Below, piece by piece: positions 7,288 to 14,758 of a stretch of DNA of 19,919 nt. The notes beneath the pieces are model-generated. The model had not been told where the DNA came from, did not search any database, and saw only the letters and a list, made by a program, of their open reading frames with translations. Every line of letters starts with the position of its first letter. The stretch's first letter is position 1. Origin of the DNA: a bacterium. GTDB lineage: Bacteria; Patescibacteria; Microgenomatia; Levybacterales; GWA1-39-11. The translations under genes and the position numbers were made by a program. The stretch covers positions 1-19,919 of the forward strand of contig JAKAHW010000003.1 of NCBI GenBank assembly GCA_021825285.1, given 5' to 3'.

Positions 7288-8748
7288 ATGGCTTCACCTG
7301 AATTGCAAACTCCTGACCGTCCAGCAGTTCTAGCAGGAACACCCCCTGCTCTTTTTTTAGTCGGAAGAGACCAACCCAGCCCTTTCCACCAAAAAGAAAA
7401 AGCATCTCCTCATTTTAAGGTCGACTTGAAAAGCGGAATAGTAACAAACGGAACCGCTCAAATTCCCCCTTTCAGACAAGGATTTTTATTGGATGTTCTT
7501 GAAAAATTTTCTCAAGGAAATCCTGCATTTGAGGAATTAGCCCAACTTGCGCAAAGGCACGGCCTTATGTTTGACAGGCAAAGCATTATGCAAAGGTTGG
7601 GGGGGTTAAAAGCCAAATTGGGACAAGGAACCGATCTTATCAAAACAGCCCAAAATGACAAAGGAACACCCATCGTTATTTTCAATGGAACGATCGAATT
7701 AATTGGTAAAGAACCTGAAAAATCTCAAGAAAAACCCAAACCCAAATACATTGCTCTTTCAGATAAGGATAGGGAGAATATTACAAATCCAAAGCCGGCA
7801 AAACTTACAGAAGGTGATGTTAGGGTTCTTGCTACATTACTGACCACACATAAAAATCGTAAAATACTAGTAGATGATCTTGCCAGAAAAATTGACCCAA
7901 GCAAAACTTCCGGATTTGCAAAAGAAATCATCTCAATCCCAAACCGGGTTGAATTTTATAATAAAGTAGTTTTGGCGGATACTGGACTTTCGATTGTTCA
8001 CGCAGATCTTCTAAATACCAACGGCGGATATTATTTGGACGGAGATAATTGCACAGCAAACACACCTCAAGAAGCGCAAGAAGTGCTTCAAAGAAGAGCG
8101 CGTATTTTGACTGAAGCCGTGAAAAGAATGGAAGAGGCTCAAAGGAGAAATCCTAATCACGAATATGGAATTGTCACAAAACCTCTTAAAAACAACGTTG
8201 AAGCAAGTGTATCAATCACAAAAGACGGAGAGGCAACTAAACCTCTTACTTTCAAAGATGTAGAGTTTGATGATTTATTAGCTCCGGATGTTTTGCTGGA
8301 TGGAAATGGTGAGGCTACAAAATATCCAAGTTACTATTTGAAAGCTATAAAACAAGCAAAACTCCTGTCTCTACTTTTTCAAAGCAAACCAATTTCAACA
8401 AGAGTTGCAAGAAACCATCTATCTGATGATCAAGGGCCAATATCGAAAAGGGAGCTGCAGTTTTACATTGACATTCTGAATGGAACCTTACCTAGTCAAA
8501 TAACCCGCGAGCTGGCAAATCAAGGAATAGTCTTATCTGACAGTCTTGCAAGCTTGGGATTATTTGTTGAAGTATATGCAAAAGAAATTGATGAAAGGGT
8601 TTCTGAGGAGTGCCTTAAATTATCCATACGTGGAGAAAATACTCAAAGGCAAGAAGTGTCGGCACAATATGATAGGACTCTTCAAGATCCAGAGATAACA
8701 AGAGAAAGACACAGAAAGCCTTCTCATGGCAAGCTTAAACTGGGATAA
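7288..8748 (+). CDS. Uncharacterised protein with putative tandem OmpR-like winged helices
   Basis: I do not recognise the full protein. Two segments have the layout of the OmpR/PhoB C-terminal winged helix. Residues about 45-140 run from VDLKSGIVTNGTAQIPPFRQ (strand-strand and first helix) through IMQRLGGLKAKLG (recognition-helix position) to a wing ending IVIFNGTIEL. Residues about 171-252 run from LTEGDVRVLATLL through ILVDDLARKI to NTNGGYYLDG, which resembles the GVGYRL wing. A third helical region (about 350-440) and a charged C-terminal tail follow. There is no receiver domain, membrane segment or catalytic motif. I place the start at ATG 7288, because the upstream in-frame TTG codon overlaps the -10 region. 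A DNA-binding role is inference from predicted fold only. Confidence 0.6.
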   Translation: MASPELQTPDRPAVLAGTPPALFLVGRDQPSPFHQKEKASPHFKVDLKSGIVTNGTAQIPPFRQGFLLDVLEKFSQGNPAFEELAQLAQRHGLMFDRQSIMQRLGGLKAKLGQGTDLIKTAQNDKGTPIVIFNGTIELIGKEPEKSQEKPKPKYIALSDKDRENITNPKPAKLTEGDVRVLATLLTTHKNRKILVDDLARKIDPSKTSGFAKEIISIPNRVEFYNKVVLADTGLSIVHADLLNTNGGYYLDGDNCTANTPQEAQEVLQRRARILTEAVKRMEEAQRRNPNHEYGIVTKPLKNNVEASVSITKDGEATKPLTFKDVEFDDLLAPDVLLDGNGEATKYPSYYLKAIKQAKLLSLLFQSKPISTRVARNHLSDDQGPISKRELQFYIDILNGTLPSQITRELANQGIVLSDSLASLGLFVEVYAKEIDERVSEECLKLSIRGENTQRQEVSAQYDRTLQDPEITRERHRKPSHGKLKLG

Positions 8749-8754
8749 ATCAAT

Positions 8755-8783
8755 TTCAAAAATTTAGCTCAATCTGGTATTAT
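8755..8783 (+). promoter_or_regulatory. Promoter of the M50 protease gene
   Basis: TTCAAA (8755-8760), a 17-nt spacer and an extended -10 TGGTATTAT (TATTAT at 8778-8783). The ATG (8791) follows after 7 nt. The TTTAGCTC box after the -35 matches the promoter at 7251 closely. Confidence 0.6.
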
Positions 8784-8790
8784 ATACTTC

Positions 8791-9399
8791 ATGGGGCTTC
8801 TTATTCCTTTAATAGTTCTGATTTTTTCGGCTATTTTGCATGAAGTTATGCATGGGGTTGTTGCGGACAGACTCGGTGATCCTACCGCAAGGGTCATGGG
8901 AAGGCTGACTTTAAACCCAATTCCTCATATAGATCCAATCATGAGCATAATCGTTCCAGCTCTTCTTATTTTCTCAGGCTCCCCAATTCTTTTTGGCGCT
9001 GCAAAACCCGTACCTATCAACCCTCTTCATTTTAAAGATCCAAAAAAAGATATGGCTTTGACCGCTCTTGCCGGACCCTTAACAAATATTTTTATTGCGG
9101 TGTTAGCTGCTTTTATTCTCAAATTTGCAAGGTTTTCAGGTCTTGAACCGTTTCTATATACCGTAGTTTTGTACAATTTGATCCTTGCATTTGTAAACCT
9201 CATCCCTATCCCACCGCTTGACGGAAGTCGGGTTTTGGCAGCAATTTTGCCAAATGAATTAGCAAGTGTCTATATGTCAATTGAGCGATATGGAATATTT
9301 ATATTGTTCTTTTTACTCCTCATGCCAATTGGGAATTTATCATTAGGATTTTTGATAAATAAGCTCGTAATGTTCTCAATTGGTTTGTTAGGATTATAA
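8791..9399 (+). CDS. Site-2-type intramembrane zinc metalloprotease (peptidase M50)
   Basis: Membrane-embedded protease that cuts transmembrane substrates. The zinc motif HEVMH (H17, E18, H21) lies in the first hydrophobic segment, and the third ligand motif NLIPIPPLDGSR (136-147, D144) in a later one. AGPLTN near residue 95 is also characteristic. The 202 residues with about five hydrophobic segments correspond to the minimal catalytic core, with no PDZ or CBS domain. The ATG lies 7 nt after a -10 box. The phosphoglycerate mutase gene begins 3 nt after its stop, so the two are co-transcribed. No obvious anti-sigma substrate is encoded in the window; the winged-helix protein just upstream has no membrane segment and is not an evident substrate. 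Confidence 0.9.
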   Translation: MGLLIPLIVLIFSAILHEVMHGVVADRLGDPTARVMGRLTLNPIPHIDPIMSIIVPALLIFSGSPILFGAAKPVPINPLHFKDPKKDMALTALAGPLTNIFIAVLAAFILKFARFSGLEPFLYTVVLYNLILAFVNLIPIPPLDGSRVLAAILPNELASVYMSIERYGIFILFFLLLMPIGNLSLGFLINKLVMFSIGLLGL

Positions 9400-9401
9400 G
9401 T

Positions 9402-10031
9402 ATGGCAACATTAGTTCTTGTAAGACACGGACTTTCTGAATACAACAAAAAAGGGCTCTGGACCGGCTGGACAGATGTTCCTCTTGCTCCTGAGGGGTTT
9501 GAGCAGGCACAAAAAACCGCTGAGGAATTAAAAGATATTACTTTTGACTACTGCTACTCTTCCCCTTTAATCCGTTCCATTCAAACACTTGATGAAATCA
9601 AAAAAACTTTAGACATAACCCTTCCAACAATTCAAAATGAAGCTTTGAATGAGCGAAATTACGGAATTTACACTGGAAAAAACAAGTGGCAGGTAAAAGA
9701 TCAGCTTGGAGAAGAAGAATTTCAGAAATTAAGACGCAGCTGGGATTATCCTATTCCAGAAGGCGAAAGCCTCAAGCAAGTTTACGAACGGGAAATTCCT
9801 TATTATCAGGAAGAGATTGAGCCAAAACTGAAACAAAGAAAGAATATTTTGATTGTTTCAAGCGGAAATGATTTGCGCGCACTTGCTAAATACCTTGAAA
9901 ACATACCGGATGAGGAAATTGGAAATCTTGAGATAGGAACCGGGGAAACTTATGTTTACCAAATGGACGAACAAGCAAAAGTTGTATCAAAAGAAATTAG
10001 GAACAAAAACGAAATGGCAGGGAAAGTCTAG
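9402..10031 (+). CDS. Phosphoglycerate mutase-like protein (GpmA family) with altered catalytic site
   Basis: Histidine phosphatase superfamily, closest in pattern to the 2,3-bisphosphoglycerate-dependent phosphoglycerate mutase of glycolysis. It has the phospho-acceptor LVLVRHG (R8, H9, G10), the GLWTGWTDVPLAPEG signature, CYSSPLIRSIQT, the acid motif LNERNYG (E84), and DYPIPEGESL. The second active-site histidine, expected in AAHGNSLRAL, is replaced: the sequence reads VSSGNDLRAL with S154 (AGC codon, 9861-9863) at the His position. At 209 residues it is shorter than E. coli GpmA (250), mainly in the middle. Either a lineage variant still works as a mutase, or activity has changed. The gene follows the M50 protease by 2 nt and ends next to the convergent Tat-signal gene. 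Confidence 0.85.
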   Translation: MATLVLVRHGLSEYNKKGLWTGWTDVPLAPEGFEQAQKTAEELKDITFDYCYSSPLIRSIQTLDEIKKTLDITLPTIQNEALNERNYGIYTGKNKWQVKDQLGEEEFQKLRRSWDYPIPEGESLKQVYEREIPYYQEEIEPKLKQRKNILIVSSGNDLRALAKYLENIPDEEIGNLEIGTGETYVYQMDEQAKVVSKEIRNKNEMAGKV

Positions 10032-10532
10032 CTATTTTTGAGGTTCAATTTTGGGGCCGTAGGAGACAAAGTTGTCGGCAACATAAACAAAATCAGAATT
10101 AACGCCTTCTATTTTTGCCCATCCCCAATATCTATCATGATCTTTTTCAAGAAGCGGTTCTTTTCCGGGAACGTTTGCTCCGTAAACTTTATGGGCGACA
10201 AATTCTCCTTCTCCAAGTCCTAATGCCTTTATTTCCTCCGGAGATAATTCATTTTTCGGCTTAACCTCTGGATCTCTTCTAAAAACCGGGTTGTAATGTT
10301 CCCCATGATAATCAAATCCTGTTATTTTGGCTCTAAATACACCCCCTTCACGAAACTTCCCGTCAAATTCTCTGGTTGCAAGCTGCTGAAGTCTCTCAAG
10401 CCTATTTTTAAAAAGTCCAGCAAACGCAGCTCCGCCCGCGGCCACTGCCGCCCCTTTCAAAAGGGTTCTTCTGCTTACCCCTCTATGTTCGCCTACTCTT
10501 GGTGTCAAAACTCCTTCGCTGTATTCACCCAT
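10032..10532 (-). CDS. Small secreted protein with a twin-arginine signal, function unknown
   Basis: I do not recognise the mature domain. Residues 20-40 carry a clear Tat-type signal: SRRTLLKG (R21, R22) followed by a moderately hydrophobic Ala/Gly run and AFA-G as a possible cleavage site. The exported part of about 125 residues is polar and aromatic-rich (FDYHGEHYN, HDRYWGWAKI, FVYVADNFVSYG) and has no Cys or known catalytic motif visible. The start ATG lies 6 nt after the -10 of a TTGACA promoter. The last codon abuts the end of the mutase gene on the other strand. A folded, possibly cofactor-binding extracytoplasmic protein would explain Tat export, but that is inference. No tat genes are in the window. 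Confidence 0.75.
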   Translation of the reverse strand: MGEYSEGVLTPRVGEHRGVSRRTLLKGAAVAAGGAAFAGLFKNRLERLQQLATREFDGKFREGGVFRAKITGFDYHGEHYNPVFRRDPEVKPKNELSPEEIKALGLGEGEFVAHKVYGANVPGKEPLLEKDHDRYWGWAKIEGVNSDFVYVADNFVSYGPKIEPQK

Positions 10533-10538
10533 ATTATT

Positions 10539-10567
10539 ATGCTAGGCAACGATACGCCAATTGTCAA
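10539..10567 (-). promoter_or_regulatory. Promoter of the Tat-signal gene
   Basis: Minus strand: TTGACA (10567-10562), a 17-nt spacer and TAGCAT (10544-10539). The ATG at 10532 is 6 nt further, giving a leaderless mRNA. The box overlaps the last codons of pth (stop 10564). Confidence 0.6.
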
Positions 10568-11157
10568 GAGTTGTATTTGCTCATGTATTTTTCAATTCCG
10601 TGTTTGGAAATCAGTTCTATTGTTTTAATTGCCTCTTTAGTCATGCTTTTAACCTTGCTTCTTTCATTTGACCCGAAACTTGAAAGAACATAATTGTCCA
10701 TATTTTTCATCTTATACTCCCCTTCAATTTTCCTGGAGTCTCCAATTCCGAGACGTATTCTTAAGAATTTGTCGTCTCCTACCCTTTCTATTACCGATTC
10801 CACTCCATTATGCCCTCCTGCTCCGCCCCCAAAACGCACTCGGATTTTGCCAACAGGCAAGTCTAAGTCATCATGGATAAGAGTCATGTCTTCTAGGTTT
10901 ACCTTGTAGTAACTTAATATTTTTGAAACGGCAAAACCTGAATTATTCATAAAGGTCAATGGCTTAACAAGTAAATATTCCTCGTTTCCAATCTTAATTT
11001 TCTTTGTGGCTACTTTTTCTTTTTTGTCTTCGTCCCAGAAGGTTTTTTCCAAGGGTTCAAACTTCTTCAACAACTCATCCAAGACCATAAACCCCAAATT
11101 ATGCCTTGTTTTATCGTATTGTTCGCCAGGATTCCCCAAACCTACAATTATTTTCAT
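10564..11157 (-). CDS. pth: Peptidyl-tRNA hydrolase
   Basis: Releases tRNA from peptidyl-tRNA that drops off ribosomes. All family signatures are present: IVGLGNPGEQYDKTRHNLGF with N9 and catalytic H19; KPLTFMNNSG (substrate-binding Asn near 71); IHDDLDLPVGKIRVRFGGGA with the Asp pair D96/D97; and GGHNGVESV with N117. The 197 residues match the usual length. The ATG is 22 nt after the stop of the large Cys-rich gene and 7 nt after an extended -10 (TGTTAAAAT), so it probably has its own leaderless transcript in addition to any read-through. It is a housekeeping enzyme with no functional link to its envelope neighbours. Confidence 0.96.
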   Translation of the reverse strand: MKIIVGLGNPGEQYDKTRHNLGFMVLDELLKKFEPLEKTFWDEDKKEKVATKKIKIGNEEYLLVKPLTFMNNSGFAVSKILSYYKVNLEDMTLIHDDLDLPVGKIRVRFGGGAGGHNGVESVIERVGDDKFLRIRLGIGDSRKIEGEYKMKNMDNYVLSSFGSNERSKVKSMTKEAIKTIELISKHGIEKYMSKYNS

Positions 11158-11164
11158 CGAGAAT

Positions 11165-11173
11165 ATTTTAACA
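11165..11173 (-). promoter_or_regulatory. Extended -10 of pth
   Basis: Minus strand TGT-TAAAAT (TAAAAT at 11170-11165), 7 nt before the pth ATG. No good -35 is present; the extended TG may compensate. Confidence 0.5.
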
Positions 11174-11179
11174 CAAACG

Positions 11180-14143
11180 TTACGGGTTAACTTCTTTCCA
11201 CTTCGTCACGGGGATCTTGTAGAAATCTGCAATTCGGGTTATGAAATCAAGTCTCTGCTGAACCATATATGTCGGATTCAACATATCTCCTCCGCAAAGA
11301 GAACGGTTGTTAACAATTTTTCCGCCTACGCCCGACTTTGAGAAAGGTTTGAACGCATTTGCTACCAAAACTCCTCCCACATTGAGCCTTTTATCAGGAA
11401 TGCTTGAGCCGCATTGGGTCAAAGGATCCAAAGATTCAAGAACAATATTTTTCTCGGCCGTAAATATTCCTTCAACATTTGTATTTGTTGATGTCACCGT
11501 AGTTTCACCAAGATTTTTGTCAAAAGTTAAATTCCCGTTTGTCGCGACAATAAGAAGGTTATCAGCACTTGAAGGAACTTTTATGTTGCTTGTAATTCTT
11601 ACGTCGCCATCGATAAGAAACACTACATGGGTATTGGCTTTGTGGGTGTAATTTAGAGTCACTTCACCTGCGGTAGGCGCCTTTATCTTATATACTCCGG
11701 TATCCAAACCTGCTGCAAGCGTGCAAGTGGAAGCACCACTCACACATCCCGTGCTATTGATTGGCGTATTGGTATGCGTTGCTCGGGATAAATAATAAGT
11801 GTAAGCAGCGGTTCCGTAAATATTCTCGGTATTTGATTGATATGAAAACTCATTATTAACAATCCACCCTTTTGTCGAAGACGTTGATGAACCATTTTTA
11901 AATACCGCGTCATTATTCGAGGAAAAGAATATCCCAGGATATAGAGCATCCAGTGCTCCATATTTGGTTGCAGGAACCGAATTTTTAAGCTGGGAAGACA
12001 TTCTTACATCTCCGGTTGTCGTTTGGTACCATGGGGTCATAGAGCTAATACACCAATCAAGCGAATGATTGTTTGTATTGCCGGGAAGTTTATATTGAAA
12101 ACCTGTAAGGTTTGCATCTCTGACGAACCCGCCTGCCGCCCCATCAAAAACAATCCCAACCACCTTATCATAAACACCCGTATTACTTAAAAAGGCGTAT
12201 CGGTTTATATTGCAAGGGTCAACCCTATCGGAAACTGTATAGCTTCCGGAAGCATTCGTATTCCCGTTTCCGGCCGATGTAGCTCCATCAACAACAGTTA
12301 CCGTCGATGCTGAAACTGCAGTTCGGGTACCCGGCTGGCACTTATCCGCTCCGGTGTCAGCATATACATTTCCTGTCAAAGTAACATAAGGATTAACTTT
12401 GACAATATTTGCACCTGTTGAATAAGTGTTTACAACTCCTGAAGTATTTGAAACCTGGACAGATGCAGTACAGGTTGTTGGCGTACAAACAGCAGGCGCA
12501 GTATAGGTTGAGGTATTGGTATTAGCATTTGTATCGCTTCCGCAAGAAGGAGGGGGCCAGGTGTAAGTCGTAACACCCGTACAGTTATTTGCGGTTAAAT
12601 TCGTTGTACCATTTGAATCTACAGTGGTTGGATTGGATGTCAAATCGGTACAAGTTGCTGGATCTTGCCTCACTGCAAAGTTCGCAGTATATGCGCCTGT
12701 TGCAGGATTAACAATAACTGTTTTTGGGTTTGTATCTTTGGCGGACATATGATAACCGACTGGTATAGTCGTCACATTATCCGTATAATTCGTTGCTAAT
12801 GTTAAATTCGGGAAAGAATAACCTCCACTTGCTCCGGTTGCAGGAGAGGTTTGAGTCGTAAATCCGGATGCGCTTAATGTAACAACCGCACCGGACAGCC
12901 CCGGTTCTCCGGCATCCAAAACCCCATTATCATTTAAATCATTAAAAACCGTACCTAAGATTGTTGCACCGCTTCCACAGACATTTGGCACTCCTCCACC
13001 CCCGCAGGTTTGGGGAAGCGTACAAGTCCCACAACTGCATCCGGAAACGGTTCCGCAATTTGCACCGGCTGCGGCACAAGTAGACGTAGGGCCTACGCAT
13101 ATTCCATTTGAACAAACATCTCCCGTTGTGCAGGCATTTCCGTCATTACATACCGTTCCATTTACTTTATTAGTGTAAGAACAAACACCCCCGCTGCAGG
13201 TTCCGGGATTATTCTGGCATTGATTGCCTCCGTTACAGGTTATTGGCGTACCTGAGCAAGTTCCCAAACCGTTGCATACATCTCCTGTAGTGCAGGCATT
13301 GCCGTCGTTGCAGGCAGTTCCAGCGGGTTTATTTGTACCTGCCCCGCATATTCCGGTGGCCGGATTACATGTTCCTGCATTTACACATTGGTTCCCACTG
13401 GTGCAAACAGTAGCCGTACCTGAATTACACGTCCCTACACCATTACATGTATCACCGGTAGTACAGGCATTTCCGTCGCTACATGCGCTTCCCGCTGTTT
13501 TATAGGTATAACTACAGGAATATGTTGACCCTGAAGGAACACAGGTTCCAATACTGTTGTAGCATTGGTTTGGCGGCGTGGTACAACTCACCCCCGCACA
13601 AGGATTTGGCGTCGGAGTCGGTGTGGGCAAGGGACATGTTCCGGATCCCGGAGCACAATAAGAACAACTATTACATGTGTAATTATAAGTAGCATTGTAT
13701 CTATAATCCCAGGTTGATCCACAAAGGTAAGCTTCATAATAACTACCTCCACACCCGCCTGAGCTACCTGAACCACCAGAACAATTAGAATATTGAAAAA
13801 TACATGGCACACAGGACGCACCAGAACAAGCAGTATTTCCAGTACATGAATTATGAGTGTGTTGGGGTCCGGTAGTATTGCAATTTCCTGCACCATCACA
13901 CACCCAAAGGTTATTGCAGACACTTGTACCACAGCAATAATCTGCTCCACCACAAAAACTGCCACCATACATACACCATGTCCCATAAGGTTGTCCCGTG
14001 CAGTCATAAACAGCCCCTGTACAACTAAGCTGGGCATTTACTCTTGCAGGTTTTGAGGAAACAAATAAAACTGCTATTAGCAGAAAAAAAAGAGTTAAAA
14101 AGATATGTAGAAAACGGGATTGCACACTATTTTTTGGTTCCAT
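11180..14143 (-). CDS. Large secreted Cys-rich repeat protein with SdrD-B-like domain
   Basis: Predicted cell-surface or secreted adhesin-like protein of 987 residues. A Sec signal peptide (hydrophobic core about 12-30, cleavage after VNA37) is followed by a Cys/Gly-rich region to about 190 and a TPTPTP hinge. Three EGF/disintegrin-like units share the core DGNACTTGD, with cysteines on both sides (DNA near 13470, 13300 and 13135, spaced about 160-170 bp). Residues about 393-492 form an SdrD-B-like beta domain (GTVFNDLNDNGVLDAGEPGL). Another CNA-like segment lies near 590, and a C-terminal domain of about 290 residues looks rich in beta strands (DGDVRITSNIKVP, then LLIVATNGNLTFD). There is no LPXTG motif or C-terminal membrane anchor. 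The start overlaps the end of the membrane-anchored upstream gene by 17 nt, suggesting translational coupling. Function is inferred from architecture only. Confidence 0.85.
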   Translation of the reverse strand: MEPKNSVQSRFLHIFLTLFFLLIAVLFVSSKPARVNAQLSCTGAVYDCTGQPYGTWCMYGGSFCGGADYCCGTSVCNNLWVCDGAGNCNTTGPQHTHNSCTGNTACSGASCVPCIFQYSNCSGGSGSSGGCGGSYYEAYLCGSTWDYRYNATYNYTCNSCSYCAPGSGTCPLPTPTPTPNPCAGVSCTTPPNQCYNSIGTCVPSGSTYSCSYTYKTAGSACSDGNACTTGDTCNGVGTCNSGTATVCTSGNQCVNAGTCNPATGICGAGTNKPAGTACNDGNACTTGDVCNGLGTCSGTPITCNGGNQCQNNPGTCSGGVCSYTNKVNGTVCNDGNACTTGDVCSNGICVGPTSTCAAAGANCGTVSGCSCGTCTLPQTCGGGGVPNVCGSGATILGTVFNDLNDNGVLDAGEPGLSGAVVTLSASGFTTQTSPATGASGGYSFPNLTLATNYTDNVTTIPVGYHMSAKDTNPKTVIVNPATGAYTANFAVRQDPATCTDLTSNPTTVDSNGTTNLTANNCTGVTTYTWPPPSCGSDTNANTNTSTYTAPAVCTPTTCTASVQVSNTSGVVNTYSTGANIVKVNPYVTLTGNVYADTGADKCQPGTRTAVSASTVTVVDGATSAGNGNTNASGSYTVSDRVDPCNINRYAFLSNTGVYDKVVGIVFDGAAGGFVRDANLTGFQYKLPGNTNNHSLDWCISSMTPWYQTTTGDVRMSSQLKNSVPATKYGALDALYPGIFFSSNNDAVFKNGSSTSSTKGWIVNNEFSYQSNTENIYGTAAYTYYLSRATHTNTPINSTGCVSGASTCTLAAGLDTGVYKIKAPTAGEVTLNYTHKANTHVVFLIDGDVRITSNIKVPSSADNLLIVATNGNLTFDKNLGETTVTSTNTNVEGIFTAEKNIVLESLDPLTQCGSSIPDKRLNVGGVLVANAFKPFSKSGVGGKIVNNRSLCGGDMLNPTYMVQQRLDFITRIADFYKIPVTKWKEVNP

Positions 14144-14678
14144 TTATTATGGTAAACACGTTTGCAACAACTTTCTGGTCGGCTTTACCTGTGTTGCTGC
14201 CTCTTGAAATTGTTACTCCTCCTCTAAGATAGGTACCTAGAGGTATTTGGTCAAAATTAAGTTTTTCTCTTTTTCCTGCAACTATATTTTCCCCAACAAA
14301 ACCTGTGAAGAAATTGTGAAGATATATCTTAAGCTTACTTCCCTCTTTTTCAAGGGTGAAAGAATCGGAGGTTTTCTCCACCACTTGGCCCTCCACACTG
14401 CCCAACCATTCCGTAAACACAGGACTCGTCATAATCTTAGTAGGGTCTGCTAAATAATTTGCGCAAGTTTTTCCTACGTTTTCAGCAGTTACTCCTTCTG
14501 GTTTTGGCAGATTTGCGGCATTTTTCGAATTTACAGGAGTTGTAGTCTTGGATGGCAATAACATTTTATCTACCACAACTCCTACACCCACCCCCAAAAG
14601 CAAAAAGATTATCGAAAAAAGGAAAAGTTTCCCAAAAATATCGGAAGAGTTTGTTGACGAAATATTAATGTCTGCCAT
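14127..14678 (-). CDS. Membrane-anchored protein of unknown function, coupled to the large surface protein
   Basis: I do not recognise the family. A single membrane helix (about 15-38, rich in Phe, Leu and Val/Gly) anchors the N-terminus. It is followed by a Pro/Thr/Lys linker and an extracytoplasmic domain of about 120 residues, including a beta-rich part that resembles a small OB-like barrel (GQVVEKTSDSFTLEKEGSKL, then GTYLRGGVTIS). One Cys (in GKTCANYL) may pair outside the cell. The stop codon lies inside the start region of the 987-residue Cys-rich gene (17-nt overlap), so the two are made together and may form one surface complex. A TTGACA promoter lies upstream, with a leader of about 35 nt, the longest in the window apart from operon-internal genes. 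Confidence 0.75.
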   Translation of the reverse strand: MADINISSTNSSDIFGKLFLFSIIFLLLGVGVGVVVDKMLLPSKTTTPVNSKNAANLPKPEGVTAENVGKTCANYLADPTKIMTSPVFTEWLGSVEGQVVEKTSDSFTLEKEGSKLKIYLHNFFTGFVGENIVAGKREKLNFDQIPLGTYLRGGVTISRGSNTGKADQKVVANVFTIINGTKK

Positions 14679-14719
14679 AAATTCAAAAGCACTCTATTCC
14701 TAGAATACTCTATATATAA

Positions 14720-14748
14720 TTATTATTCCAGACTTAATAGCTTGTCAA
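14720..14748 (-). promoter_or_regulatory. Promoter of the envelope operon (membrane-anchored and Cys-rich proteins)
   Basis: Minus strand: TTGACA (14748-14743), a 17-nt spacer and TAATAA (14725-14720). The ATG at 14678 leaves a leader of about 35 nt, unlike the leaderless genes around it. Confidence 0.6.
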
Positions 14749-14758
14749 GAATGAGAAT

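Noticed and set aside
8791..9399. M50 protease plus winged-helix protein as an intramembrane-proteolysis signalling pair
   Set aside because: The winged-helix protein has no membrane segment to be cleaved, and each gene has its own promoter; adjacency alone is too weak.
13118..13486. CRISPR-like regular repeats
   Set aside because: The 160-170 bp periodicity encodes protein repeats (DGNACTTGD units); repeats are degenerate and units far too long for CRISPR.
13224..13505. Plus-strand open frame rich in Pro, Val and His
   Set aside because: It is the complement of the cysteine-repeat region of the 987-residue protein; its apparent repeats mirror those codons.
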